Of a stretch of DNA of 64,000 bases, positions 1 to 28,724 are shown piece after piece; the first letter of the stretch is position 1; each line of letters starts with the position of its first letter. The translations under genes and the position numbers were made by a program. Source of the DNA: Pogonophryne albipinna (lineage: Eukaryota > Chordata > Actinopteri > Perciformes > Artedidraconidae); contig CM053256.1 of NCBI GenBank assembly GCA_028583405.1, positions 8,138,710 to 8,202,709 of the forward strand, in the 5' to 3' direction. The notes beneath the pieces were generated by a model. That model saw only the letters and a program-made list of their open reading frames with translations, was not told the DNA's origin and did not search any database.

Positions 1-847
1 GTCAACATGTCCGTTAAAGTTTAAATCTTCCGGACAACATTTGAAAAGTGCCAGTCAAAGGTCTTCTTTGTTATTTATTGAGCTTTAAAACAAATTGATA
101 TGATTCGATATTAAACAAACTAACTATAGTAGATTAACTATTCAAAAGTGTTCAGTAATTTACAATAACACGGGAATAAACGGGGCGCTCTCTCCCTCTC
201 CTGACAGCCCGTCAGTATCATGCAGCTCGCGGATCAGTGATGAGTGACCCGACAGTAAAACTAAACATATCTATAACTAGTTACGGTAGTTTGAGAGGTC
301 ATTAAAATAGCTGCGTGTGATATTCTAACCTGAAGTGTGTGTTTTGTCCGCTCACCGCTGCATGTGATCATGCAGAGCTGCGTGTCGACTCGTCAGCAGC
401 AGCTGATCTCTCTCTCCCGTCAGATTAGACTTTACTCGCGTTTATGTCCATATCGATCAGATCTAGCTAGTTCTAGCTAATGATATGACTACCTGCTTAT
501 TAAAAGACACCTCAACAATAAGCATCGCTATGCAACCGGGTGAGGCCACAAGTATAGCGCAGCATTATGCATTTGTTTACATGCCCACCGGAACCCCGAG
601 GCATTACCAACAGATCAACACACAATCAACCCATACAGGACATCTCTTTCTCCACATTAAGTGTTAGACATTAGAATTGACTATTCTTGTCTGTCACATA
701 AGTGGCGCAAGTTGCGCAACTGATGCGGTATTGCGCTAAAAGGAAATTATTTTGACCGGACGCTTTGACCGGAGAGATTTAGATTTGCTGGTCTTCAGCA
801 TATTTTACTGGTCATAGTCCGGTAATTACCGGCTAACGGGAACTCTG
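1..847. repeat. Possible right part of a transposable element cut by the window edge
   Basis: The segment has repeated CCGGA/GACCGG words near both the window start and 755-840, and ends ...AACTCTG, a common hAT terminus. Its other end would lie outside the window, so no target duplication can be checked. No gene seen here. Confidence 0.25.
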
Positions 848-849
848 GT

Positions 850-1605
850 TGCCAGATATAGAAAGATGATAGAGTGTGGAAAACAGTGTTGGCGACAGAG
901 AGGAAAGGACAGATAAAGTTCAGAGAGAGGGAGGGAGAAAGGGGGGAGGTGACACAGGTGAGTTGGTTGTAAAGTACAGTGGGCGGGGAGTGGATACTAT
1001 GGGAGGGAGAGCAAAACAGATAAGGAGGGAACAGGCAAAGGAATTTTTGAGGAACTGAGAGCAGCGGAGGGCAGCTGAGGGGAAAGGGAGGAGCGCAGAT
1101 CGGACACCAAGGTTACACGAGGAGTCTTAGGAGGATTTAAACAAAGCGCAAGGAGGCAGAGAAGGGAAAGAGCAGGTGGAGTTGGTTGCCTTTCAATCTT
1201 AGCTCACAGCTAATTACCACTTTCTCACTGTGGTGAAAGAAAGCAAACAGAAACTAAGTGAGAAAAAACAGAAAAGGGCAGGCAAAAGCAAGAGAAGGGA
1301 AAGCAGAAGTAACAAGAAAAGCAAGCGAGGCGGCAGCTAGAAAGTCGGGTGCAGGAGATTAATTGAGGAAGACAAACAAAAATAGGAGAGACGGGGCTGT
1401 GAGGAGTGAGCGAGGGAGGGAAAAAGTAGGAAAACAGCAGATACTCATTGACAGAGAGAGACTGGACTTAACTCATTGGATTACTGACATCAGCAAAACA
1501 AAGGAAGAAGAGCATCAGAAAAGAGGTCACTGTGGTGGAGCAGCAGTGCAGCTTGCCTGAGCCTGCCTACTATGCAACTGAGATAGCTGAGATAGACACA
1601 GTTCA
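850..1605. other. Purine-rich upstream region
   Basis: About 750 bp dominated by GAGAGG/GGGAGG/AAGAGA words directly upstream of the first coding exon and its SINE. It may include the promoter or 5' untranslated sequence of the pitpnc1-like gene, but no TATA box or other specific site can be supported. Confidence 0.3.
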
Positions 1606-1609
1606 CACA

Positions 1610-1801
1610 GACATTACATGTTAGACGCTTTTATCCAAAGTGACTTACATACTCTATACTGTGGGCAATCCCCACAGGAGCAATTTGGGGAGAAGTGTCT
1701 TGCCCAGGGACACAACCACATGCTGACTGCAGTGGGGTTTGAACCTGTGCTCCCCTGATCCGAACACCAACGCACTACTCCACTGCGCCACACGCCTCCC
1801 C
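1610..1801 (-). repeat. tRNA-derived SINE, antisense, next to the start codon
   Basis: On the minus strand it starts with a tRNA-like head carrying an A-box-like TGGCGCAGTGG (1780-1790) and a B box GGTTCAAACC (1736-1745). It continues through a body with CCCTGGGCAAGACAC and ends in the tail TTTGGATAAAAGCGTCTAAC typical of abundant fish SINEs. The head is only about 25 bp upstream of the ATG at 1827. Confidence 0.8.
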
Positions 1802-1826
1802 AGACAGTCCTCTCTGTAGCTGCACC

Positions 1827-18061
<16,235 letters not shown>

Positions 18062-18120
18062 TGCCTCTCGCATATACTGTACAGCGCCAACAAACATTTC
18101 AAATCAGTCTTTCAAGTATA

Positions 18121-18450
18121 AGGCTAAAGCCAGCAGCTGGTAAGCTTAGCTAAGCATAAAGACTGGAAATGGGGAGAAACCATATATTTCAGGTTACATC
18201 TTTGTTTGTTTAATCCTTACAAATAATGTTTAAGATACAGCATGAAAAATATTACTTATGCAGGCGTTTATTATTTTAAACTAAAAAGACAGAATTGTTG
18301 TTTTCACAATTTAGATTTTTGTGCAGATGAACAAGCTAGATATAAATGATGGTTATATGCACTAGATTGATTTTGGAGTAAGTCTACTATAGCTGTTTTC
18401 TACGGTTTCCAGTCTTTGTGCTAACCTTATTGGCTACTGGCTTCGTATTT
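18121..18450. repeat. Inverted-repeat MITE in the pitpnc1-like 3' UTR
   Basis: Left end AAGCCAGCAGCTGGTAAGC...AAAGACTGGAAATGG pairs with the right end read in reverse (CTTTGTGCTAACC...GGCTACTGGCTTCG). Lies 60 bp past the stop codon and before the first polyadenylation signal, so it is probably transcribed as part of the 3' UTR. Confidence 0.65.
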
Positions 18451-19069
18451 ACTCATAATCTAATTATTGCACAGAGGGCAAACAAGTACTTTTAAAAAAT
18501 ATCATTGTTCTCTTTACTGCATGTTAAAAACACAACTGCCAAACATGACCACAAACACTTAATGCTGAACTACAATTTATACTGTTGCAATCCAAATTCA
18601 GTCCAGGGTTATCTACAACCTGGAAACATTGTGCACTTTTGTGTCGGTTCCTCAGCTACAATGGAGCTAAGAGACCACCAATGGGGCTCTCCAATTGCTT
18701 CCCAGCCCCGGGCCCAGCAGCCTATAGACAGATGCATAAGGAGTTTAATAGAGTGGATCTAATGAGAGAGAAGAGGAGGACGGGGGGGCTGTCAATGCTA
18801 TAGATCTACTCCTCTCTCCACCTCAGCCAATAGGTCAGACCGGGGTATTGACCGAGGGCAGTGAGGCGTTGTATTGGTTCCTTGATCACTTAGCTGAGCG
18901 CGGCAAATGGGTCAAGCCAGGGCTAAACTATAATCCAATGATATCAGCATTGATAAGATTATTAGCTTAATTTTGTAAGTACATTTAAAAGACAATGGGT
19001 TCTCATTAGCAGGGATCAACAATGAAATATAAGTTTGCTGTCCTTTTTTGTAAAAACATGTATTTTTTT

Positions 19070-19075
19070 AATAAA
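19070..19075 (+). promoter_or_regulatory. Candidate polyadenylation signal of pitpnc1-like
   Basis: AATAAA about 1.0 kb past the stop codon. A second AATAAA lies near 19143. No closer canonical signal was seen in the 3' flank. Confidence 0.5.
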
Positions 19076-19099
19076 GTGTAAAAATAAATCAAGGGAAAG

Positions 19100-21470
19100 A
19101 TGTTTGTGGAAATTACACTATATAGTCTTTTGGATTTTTATCAATAAACACAATTTCCAATGAGAGTTCACCAGTGTCCTGATATCTACCTCGATGAAGT
19201 GAAAAATGGACTGCACTGCACACATTATCAGCCATGTTTGATCAGTATTGACCTGTAAAGAAGGACCAGCTGCTCTCACATCATCGCACTCACATGTAAT
19301 CTACTCACCAATTTCACACTTGTGTGCCATGTGGAACCGGCTCCAGCAGCAGTGTTCATGAAAAGAGGCAGCCACTTGGTCTAACCTGGTTTGGCTCTGC
19401 AGCTTGTGCCAGTTTTTTCTATGCAAAACAATGGAGAAGAGAGTAATGAATGTTCGACAGATGCGGGGTTGTGTGTTGGGCGTGTTCGCATGTCTGTCAT
19501 CGCTTTATCACATTATTGTTCAAAACTTCATGACAAAAGCCCAGGCTTGTCACAAAGAGATTTGGAAGTGACAGACCTGGCAGCTTGCTTCAAATGGTGC
19601 ACTAAATAGCTCGCATTATGGGGCTCATGATGGCTTCTTTTATCTATACAAATCAAGAGCCAGCATGACAATTTGTTATTAGCTTCCCGACACAAGGGCT
19701 TTCAGATACACATAAATAAATGCATACAAAAATCTTTCTCTCAATGCGTCTTCTTACAGTAGCAGCAGGAGGCTGATGTGAGAGAGTAAGAGCTCAACAC
19801 AGCCAGGAGTTCACAAGTGGTGCAGAGGGACCCAAACTGCCGGCTGCACCGCATTAACATCACCTCTTTCTCTTTCACTTATTTGTCTCTCCCATTACAT
19901 TTCTCTCTCATTACTGCTGTCTCCACTATTCTCATTTTCTCTTCTCTGTCTTCATCTTTTATTCTCTGGCTCTCATTCTTGAAGTCTTCCTTTCTCTCGT
20001 TATCTTTATCTGTGTCCTCATCGCCGTTCCTCAAGAGGCCCTCTAAAGAAGATGTACTGTGTTCATTATATGGAAATGTTCCCCATGGTACATTATCATA
20101 CATCCCGACCCTTTACCGCTGAATCATCCTGGTATTCAAAGTTGGCCCCTTCAGACCCCACAAATAGCACCGTAGAGTAAAGAAAGGACGCTCCCTAGAG
20201 CTGCAAACGCTGCACAAACATTATCGGCATTGTACTGGAGTATACAGACACTTTTATGTGAAACCTTGAGCTGTACACCTATGGGTACACAAGAGAGGGA
20301 GAGAGGACAGTGGAAAGACAAATGGGGGGGGGAATTTAAAATAAGCAAATAAGATTTAACTAACAAAACACATTTGAAACGCGGAAAGCCAGTTTATTCT
20401 TGTAAAGTTAAGAATACAAATGTGTATGCAAGTCTGTAGAACATTTCTCCTCGACCTCAATGGCGTTTTGCAAAACCACACTGATGTACGAGCTTGTCCC
20501 TGCAGATCAATACAAGCTCTCCATTCACTGGACAGACACTAATGCAACCGCCTCATTTGTTTGACGACATGTGCACGTGCATGTAAAAGTGTGTGTCCGT
20601 TTCTTTCAAGCTGGTCCCCATTTCCTGGCTGGGCAGTATCTTTAACTCAGTCGTTAAGGGAGAGTGACCATTAAGCCACATAGTTTAGCATGTCACTAAC
20701 TCAATCGCTTATTTCTCTTGCCAACATTGATTTAAAAAGGGTTCAGTGTGTGTGTGGTGTGTGGTATAGTGTGTGGTGTGTGTGGTGTGTGTGTGTGTGG
20801 TGGACCTTGCTGTTGTTACACATTCACCAACAGAGGACGGCAAGCCTTTTTGAGGTCCACGTTTGGTCATTCTTTGAATCATGCTATGTGACTAAAAGTT
20901 CATACTCAGCGCTGCCTCTGCAGGCTGAAGCAGGGATCTTAACGGCTCACTCACATCTGGGTTTTTTTTCACACTACTCTATAGTGGGAATGTTTGCAAC
21001 CCCAGGCAGGATTTCAGGCTATAATGGAGTTATTAAATACAGATGGAGCTATAGCGATGCTGCTCACAGCTTAAAATCCAAGATGCTGTTGTGCATGTGA
21101 CATAGGTGAAAAGATGACTGTAAATCTCTTTTTAAAAACTGTTCATATTTGAATGTATCAATATTAAATGAAGCCTTTAACGGTTCCCATGTGAAATATT
21201 AGATGCAATAGTGAATCCCCTGAATACATTTTTTTTAAAGCAGCAACATCCCAGACATCCTGGTCCTTCAGGAGAGATAGTGAAGATCAGGCTTTTGCAC
21301 TCACTCACTCGCTTCCCTCCCCCCCCCCCCCACATTATACACATTATAAAAAAGTCATTCATCAGTCAAACTCCCTGAAGTCACAAGAGGGATAGGATAA
21401 ATGAGGAATTATTGTCTGGTACAAAGAAGAAATATCCAACTGCATTACCCCAATATGTGGCTTAAAATAA
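19100..21470. other. Intergenic stretch, nothing recognised
   Basis: No host exon or mobile element recognised. Contains a TC-rich tract (19860-20010), a GT-rich tract (20748-20803) and a short C run (21317-21331). Confidence 0.5.
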
Positions 21471-21724
21471 AACAAGACCTCATTAACCCTCAAACAGATA
21501 GATGTAAGGGCCGTCTACATTCCCCCTCTGCTCCGCCACACTGATGAAAATATCTTCCCTCCATCTACATGAGTAGATCTGTAACTTCCAGGCCCAGGGA
21601 AGTGTGTTTGTCTGTGGAGAACTGAGCGCACATACTGGCCCTTTACCCGACTACAGTACAGAGCAAGGTAACATCAATATTGAGACAAAATAAATCTAAC
21701 TAACCTTCCTCGTTCTAACTCTGA

Positions 21725-22060
21725 CCTCCAGGTCAACAAGAAAGGCAGAGACCTCCTGCAGCTCTGTATGAACAATAGGTTATTAGAGACTCTTCAGGAT
21801 ACACATACGTTTTGCTCACCTCTTGGCAACAGCACCGTTGATTACATGGTAACAGATCTGGATCCTTTCTCTCTCTCAGTGCATTCACAGTCAAAACATT
21901 GACCCCGCTGCCTCCCCACAGCCAAATTACTGTGTTTCCCCCGAGGACTGTGACAAACAATAGCACACCTCCACAACCCACAGAACCATATAATTGTACA
22001 GATGGGCCAGAAACAGCACAGAAGAGTTCCACAAAGCAATCAGCATCCCCGTCATACAAA
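21725..22060 (+). mobile_element. Non-LTR retrotransposon fragment (endonuclease end)
   Basis: Reads VNKKGRDLLQLCMNNRLLET, then FCSPLGNSTVDYMVTDLDPF, the pattern near the end of the APE-type endonuclease of fish LINEs (GxxLLxLC...GxSTVDYxxxD). After one frame change it continues TPLPPHSQITVF. Edges are uncertain; related degraded sequence may extend to about 22740. Confidence 0.65.
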
Positions 22061-22879
22061 CCTTATTATATGCCTTGATATGACTTAGTAAACTGTATGC
22101 AAAGTGAAACAGTCAAAATAAAAATCCCTAAAGTCCTAGAAATGCCCATTGGTTTGATAAATAATGTAAAGACATTAAACAAGTTAGGAGATAATTTAAT
22201 CAAAATCAAAATCTCAGAGTTCCTGGAAATGCAATAAATGAACCAATATAGAAGGCACACAGGGAATTATATGCAAAGAAAGTAAAATTTGCACTCAAAT
22301 TCCACGTTCTAACGTTACTTGATCTGATATAAAGTCAATATTCCTTTATGGTGGGGTCTGCTCTCTTCCCATGCATTTAGAGTCCTGCACGAACATCTTG
22401 CGGTTAAACAGAAAAAACATGAACAGCGCCTGCAGATCTCAATAATTACACATCAAAATTAAAAAAAGCAATAAAATATTGGCATATCTAAACAAAAAAA
22501 CAGTGACCCTCAAAAATCAAGAGCTGATCTAAGAAAATAGTCCCCTCTCTCAGCTGTTCCTGACGCCAAGTTCACTTTCCAACTCTGATCTGCCTCAGGA
22601 CTAGTCTGACAACAAATCTATTAGAGTCAACTAATGTATAAAATACGCCAGAAAACTAAACTGAATCACTAACTGACACAAACAAACCAACCAATATGTG
22701 GTGCTGTCTGGCCGTAAAGACACAGCACTGAGCTGCAGGGTACCTAAGGACAGGGACTGACACCAAACACAGATCTACCCTGAACAAGTACAAACTCAAT
22801 ATGTACACATACTGTTATGTACATGTATTCATTTTATACTTAATATTTTTCATCAATCCAGTTATGTTCCGCTTTCTTA

Positions 22880-23857
22880 CACTGAACAAAAATATAAATG
22901 CAACACTTTTGTTTTTGCTCCCATTTTTCATGAGATGAACTCAAAGATCTAAAACATTTTCTATATACACAAAATAACCATTTCTCTCAAATATTGTTCA
23001 CAAATCTGAAAAAATCTGTGATAGTGAGCACTTCTCCTTTGCCGAGATAATCCATAGGTGTGGCATATCAAGATGCTGATTAGACAGCATGATTATTGCA
23101 CAGGTGTGCCTTAGGCTGGCCACAATAAAAGGCCACTCTAAAATGTTCAGTTTTATCACACAGCACAATGCCACAGATGTCGCAAGTTTTGAGGGAGCGT
23201 GCAATTGGCATGCTGACAGCAGGAATGTCCACCAGAGCTGTTGCCCGTGAATTGAATGTTCATTTCTCTACCATAAGCCGTCTGCAAAGGCGTTTCAGAG
23301 AATTTGGCAGTACATCCAACCGCTCAGCTCATCTGCATGCTCGTCTTCCTCATCGGGGTCTCGACCTGACTCCGGTTCGTCGTCGTAACCGACTTGAGTG
23401 GGCAAATGCTCACATTCTATGGCGTCTGGCACGTTGGAGAGGCGTTCTCTTCACGGATGAATCCCGGTTTTCACTGTTCAGGGCAAATGGCAGACAGCGT
23501 GTGTGGCGTCGTGTGGGTGAGCGGTTTTCTGATGTCAATGTTGTGAATCGAGTGGCCCATGGTGGTGGTGGGGTTATGGTATGGGCAGGCGTATGTTATG
23601 GACGACGAACACAGGTGCATTTTATTGATGGCATTGTGAATGCACAGAGATACCGTGACGAGATCCTGAGGCCCATTGTTGTGCCATTCATCCACGACCA
23701 TCACCTCATGTTGCAGCATGATAATGCACGGCCCCATGTTGCAAGGATCTGTACACAATTCCTGGAGGCTGAAAACATCCCAGTTCTTGCATGGCCAGCA
23801 TACTCACCGGACATGTCACCCATTGAGCATGTTTGGGATGCTCTGGATCGGCATTAA
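22880..23857 (+). mobile_element. Tc1-like element, 5' inverted repeat plus damaged transposase, 3' end missing
   Basis: Starts after a TA with CACTGAACAAAAATATAAAT, a known fish Tc1 terminus. The 3' inverted repeat is absent: the sequence leaves the element right after ...HVWDALDRH, into unrelated DNA. Confidence 0.9.
23168..23857 (+). pseudogene. Tc1 transposase, internally deleted and 3'-truncated
   Basis: 229 codons. Cut-and-paste transposase of the DD34E type. Present: an N-terminal helix-turn-helix (about 5-46), the first Asp (D97 in LFTDESRF), the second Asp (D185 in LQHDNARPH) and the Glu (E220 in SPDMSPIEHVW). An internal deletion after SNRSAH (about residue 54) removes most of the second DNA-binding helix region, rejoining at LHARLPHRG in frame. 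The C-terminus beyond DALDRH is lost. Full-length relatives are about 340 aa, so this cannot be active. Confidence 0.92.
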
Positions 23858-23859
23858 AG

Positions 23860-25544
23860 GGGTACTTAGTGTTCATAAACCTGATAATAATAATAATGGA
23901 TATTTACCTCCCGTTGTGTAGCTAACCGTGTGTGATATTTGTGTGGGTGTGTGAGTGAATACCCACGAGTGTAAGTCTTGCTTAAGACTACACGGTGAGG
24001 CCAAGATGCTTGTGTTCCATCATTACAGTGTCAGCAATACCGTTTTTAGCTCACTCAACCACATAAATGACTTCAAATCCTCTGTGTATTAAGCCTCACC
24101 ACTGGGAACCCAATTTGTAACCTCTGCCCAGTAATACGTTAACTGGACTTTATCTGGGGACAGGCAGAGTGTAAAATTAATACAGTATCTGAGAGAACTA
24201 ATTGAACCAATTAAGAGAGTGAATATGGATTACTGTGGGACTGTGAACACACACATTCCCTCTGGAATAGAGTTGGAGACCACTGTTTTCACGCGATAAT
24301 GATTGTCAGTACAAATGGATGGCGGTACAGGGTCTCAGCGTGTGCACAACAACACTCCCAGAGTTGACTGGCTTTGCATTTACACTGATGTGTTTTCATT
24401 TCCTGAGCAGCTGATCCCAGAGCTGCTATTCTGGGCAGTAATTAATTGCATGCAGGTAAAGGAAAAGTCAAGGATAAGTGTTGAAACTGTTCCTCGTCTT
24501 GTACGCACTCTCAAATCTCACACAAACACAAAGGCAGCGCTCATTTTCCACGCAAACAAACATTTGCTAGAGGAAGCAAAAAGAAAATGACTAAACAAGA
24601 AGATACGCAGAAACTTGAACAAAAATAAGAGCCTTGGGTTCTTCATGCTTTAAATATCTTAATCAGCAAGCCCATACTATTAATTACATAACAGCCATTG
24701 CAGCCAGCATGCAATATGTTTGCTAATAGGAGAGGATGGATGAGGAGGGTGAGTGGAATATATTAGAATACAATGCTGTTTTATTGATCTACAAAGGTAG
24801 AATTACGTCCCCCTCCAGGATGTACAATACAAACAACAGCATTTATTTTCGTACAAGCTCCAAAGAACGACATAGAACAAATTGCAGGAAACACTTTATA
24901 AGCTGAACGAACAATGTGCCGCGTTGTCGTAAAGAAGCTTCATAAGATTACTGTAAAACAAGAGATGCTTCAGCAGTAAGGAGAAATAATATATTAGTGT
25001 GAAACAAAAGACGCTTTATAAGCTGCAGAAACAATGCCTTGTATTGTTCTAAACTTTCATAAGGGACAGCATATAGGATGGGGATTAAAAAGGTTACAAA
25101 ATAAACTGCATTTGATTGGCAACCAGTTTTATCTCTTTTCTAACACTTAAGACTTCTTCAGTTTACCTTACAAGTGAAGTACCTGTTCAAAACGTCCCTA
25201 TTCAGAACGGCTGATTGCTTTGCCTCAGGCATTGCTGCTCGCATCTCGCTCAAGAAACACTCATTGAAACAACTTCACACTCAACACTGCGCTGCCTCGG
25301 GTCCTGAGCAATACACCTGCCATGACACAGTTGTTAGTTCCATCCCATAGAAATCCTGGGGTATATGTTTATCAGAGAGGGAAAGCTCTGTGGATATAGC
25401 AGCGTGTAGTCAGTCAAATCACACTGCCCTTGTCTGTGAGATAAATATCTCAAATGATAATCCAAACTTTATTTATAAATGTAATTGTGCTATCTTAACA
25501 GAAATAAATGAAGTCCTGGGGATATAGGCTAAACACTGTGTTGT
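23860..25544. other. Intergenic stretch, nothing recognised
   Basis: About 1.7 kb with no recognisable exon or repeat family. Confidence 0.5.
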
Positions 25545-25689
25545 CTTATTACTAGGGATGTAACGATATACCGAATATCGCGGTAAATAAAAGTCCCAAT
25601 ACCGTCGTGAGACTGACAAAATCTACCGCGATTTCTTTTTTTAAATACTTTTTTTTTTTTTTATATTATTTGTTTAAACACTTTTTTTT

Positions 25690-25840
25690 GTTTTAAACCT
25701 TTATTTAACCAGATGGTCCCATTGAGATCATCGATCCCTTTTTCAAGAGAGACCTGTCCAACATGGCAGCAAGTAGGTTACAACATGAACATAAAACAAC
25801 AGCACAAAAGGACATCGTATTTACAGGGCTACATTTACAC
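25690..25840. repeat. Dispersed repeat, related to 61466-61620
   Basis: Shares CCTTTATTTA, CCCATTGAGATCA, CTTTTTCAAG, GAGACCTG, CAGCAAGTAGGTT/CAGCAGTAGGTT, AACAACA and AAAGGACATC in the same order with 61466-61620. Lies inside the outermost hAT shell. Confidence 0.7.
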
Positions 25841-25848
25841 ACCTAGAG

Positions 25849-26455
25849 CAGAGTCCTGCACGGGTTTGATTTTCAAGACCCGCTCCCGCCCCGCACCCGC
25901 GACGTGCAATACCGAACCCGCCCCGCTACCCGCACATATTGCCAATTAGTTCCGCAACCCGACCCGACCCGTCGGCACAAGATCCGCAACCCGACCCGAA
26001 CCCGCATAGCCTATATATGAGCAGTGAAAACGTGCAATTGTTAACACACGCAGGTGCATATTTGTCTCAAAGCGTGGGATGTTGGTTATTTTCTCATCTA
26101 GGAACCAAAAGCCTCCAGACGTTGGGTTTCGCTCTTGAGGAAGTGTTATTGAAAATGCTGTATTCTCCGCTGAGAGCTTCAGCTCAGCCATTTCCAATGC
26201 AGCAGCAGATTGATGCGCTGCAGAGGTTATGATTATGCGCGGTCCCGCGGGGGAGAGGTCTGAGGATTTAAACATTAAATTATTATTATTTTAATATAGA
26301 TATTATGCAACACCCGCGACCCGACCCGCATCTTCTTTGTTTTACCCAGACCCGAACCTGGAAAAAAGCGTTTGAAAAAATACTACCCGCGAATCACCTT
26401 TTTTGCGGGTCACCCGTCGGGTACCCGCTGGTACCCGACCCGATGCAGGACTCTG
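25849..26455. mobile_element. hAT-type element (CAGAGTCC termini), 607 bp
   Basis: TIR CAGAGTCCTGCACGGGT with right end ...ACCCGATGCAGGACTCTG; target duplication ACCTAGAG at 25841-25848 and 26456-26463. Both subterminal zones are packed with CCCGACCCG / GGGTACCCG words. No coding potential. Confidence 0.95.
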
Positions 26456-27023
26456 ACCTAGAGACATTGACAAGTACCAACAGTATATTTATATCTCGCC
26501 CTGTCAATAAGCCTCACCTTCTTGGCAAAAACTGTATTGTTTTTGAAGTGGTGGAGAGACAATGCAGTTTGACCCACTGCTGCTGTCACCCATGGCCAAA
26601 GCATATCTCTCTGTCCCACTGAGGTGGCGTTAGACTTTTTCGCTGTCCGTCATTTTGACAGACGGGATCGTAAAATATCCGTCATAATCCCTTATTACTA
26701 GTGGTGCACGATAATTATCGGCCCGATAATTATCGGTCCGATATTAGGAATTATGACGTCATCCCGATAAACCAGATAAAAGTATTAATAGCCCCGGTAA
26801 TATACAATATATTTTTTGGGTAATAAAAAAGAAAAAAATACTGCGCTGTGGGTGGATTGGGATGAGGGGCGCTTGTTTTTCACTCGGCTCCTCCCGTTTT
26901 GCCAGTACTGTGGTATTAGTGGTTTAGGAAGAGGGGAGTTTTTCACAAATCCAGCGCTCCCTAACTCATGCCTGGCTGTGACGTAAATGGTGTGCGGCCG
27001 TGAAGGCAGGACAGTAAACAAAC

Positions 27024-27339
27024 ATGTCGTCGGTAGTATGGGACTATTTCAAAGTTTCAGAGTTAGATAGTTCGCTTGCTATTTGTATTAACAAATGCAA
27101 TGCAGAAGTTCCACGAGGAGGGAAAAAGGCAACGAGCTATAATACTTCCAACCTGATTAGTCACCTGAAACATTGCCATCGCTACGATGGTGTGTTAAAG
27201 GCCTACGAAGACGCCTGCGCTGCTAAACGAGCGGCGAATCCAAAGCCAGCTGCAAAGGCACCGGGGCTTTTACCTATCGACGAGGCTTTTGAAAAAGGCA
27301 AGAACTTTATTTGGGAAAATAAATATGGTCACTTTGAAG
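27024..27339 (+). pseudogene. hAT (ZBED-type) transposase, N-terminal part only
   Basis: About 105 codons: MSSVVWDYFKVSELDSSLAI, a CxxxC pair (an unusual spacing), VPRGGKK, NTSNLISHLKHCHRYD, then an Ala/Lys/Pro linker and PIDEAFEKGKNF. This is a BED zinc finger plus linker of a hAT transposase. It is cut after KYGHFE by the element at 27340; the sequence past that insertion (28733-28937) does not continue the catalytic domain, so the gene had already lost it. Confidence 0.85.
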
Positions 27340-28724
27340 TAGGGGTGGGCGATATGACGATATATATCGCCGTGACGATATTAGGTCTCCACGATATGCT
27401 TTTTCAGAGATATCGTATCTATCGTGATAAAAAAAAAAACTAACTTTAAAATAGGCATTTTCCACCGAGAATAAAACGAAGTTCGGCCATGTTTTTTTTT
27501 TCTGCATGGAGAAATTTGAAGATCACATGACATAGACCCCAGCCATTGGAATGAATGGTGAAAAAAAACGGGGTTTGTCAAACAGAGCACATGGTGTAGT
27601 CCAAACGATAGCTGGGGATTCTGGGTAGTGTAGTGTCTTCTGCCATCCTTTACTCCGAAAAAATATTTGTTTCTCCGAATCGAAGGGGAAAAATACAAAA
27701 GCATGGCACACAATTTAAACCAATCAATGTTGTGTAATTAACAAGGATAATCTGGTGTTTTTTTATTCGATGAGTAGTGCAGATATCACTGTAACATCAA
27801 TCTACAGTAAGGGGAATACTTACTTCCGGGTGTACAATTCTCCGTTATCCAATGAGAATGGACGCTCACATTGCCTTTAAGGGCAGCCGACACAAACGAA
27901 TGCCGTGCTTCCATGAGCGTCAAATCCCGCCACAGATGGGAATTGCAATCAGTTGAAAGCTATTTGCGTCCCTTTATGAAGCTGAAGGAGCCTAGGAGCG
28001 TCACAACTGCACGCCACGGACACTGACCAAACGGCGCTCCTGGACGATTATGGAGTGAGAGTGTGTTGCTCACTCAAACAACTCGGACTGAACTACCAAC
28101 ACGGAAGCAGAGGTGCGCTGACATTGTGAAATCGATCGGGCTTGATATATGGTGAAATTAAAATCAGTAGGTGAGGCTGGGGGAGCGGGAGGGGAAGAGG
28201 CTCTCCGTGCGCGGCGCAGGGGGCTATGACAGCGGACACTATGACACTTTATTTATTGTCTTGTTTGATTCTGTTGGCTTATATTTTATTTTATCCATAA
28301 GGTATTTATATAGTTTTTCCCTTCAGTTATGCTAAAGTCTTTTATTGCACTTCAAGTCTAAAGTTTACATTTTAATTGTTTGGCACTGACTTTTCCTCAT
28401 TGATGTTTTATGTTTTACTTAGTTATGTTTTACCCTCCTTTTCATGTTTATTGATGTTCACTGCTAGTGCTACCTCAGAAAGTTCATTTTTATACTGAGA
28501 AACTGTGCCTTGAAGCCATATCAAAATGTTGAATTGTTCATTCAGGGATTCATTTCAGAAATGAAACCAGCTTGAAATGCTATTTTGGTCTGTTACTCCT
28601 TTTTGTTTTAGTTTCTGTTACCTTGTAGGTGCTTGTACTGTTAAGTAACTTAAAAATAACCATAATAACCGACATGAAAAAATATCGTGATATATATCGT
28701 CTATCGTGATATCGCCCACCCCTA
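27340..28724. mobile_element. hAT-type element, innermost of the nest, 1385 bp
   Basis: TIR TAGGGGTGGGCGATAT and its reverse complement at the right end (ATATCGCCCACCCCTA), with ATATATCG subterminal repeats. Target duplication CTTTGAAG at 27332-27339 and 28725-28732. No transposase frame seen. Confidence 0.96.

Noticed and set aside
1736..1801. A functional tRNA gene from the A-box and B-box sequences
   Set aside because: No complete cloverleaf, and it continues into a SINE body and tail; it is a SINE promoter.
23883..23900. Search for the 3' inverted repeat of the Tc1 element downstream
   Set aside because: Sequence after 23857 shows no reverse complement of the 5' terminus, so the element is taken as 3'-truncated.
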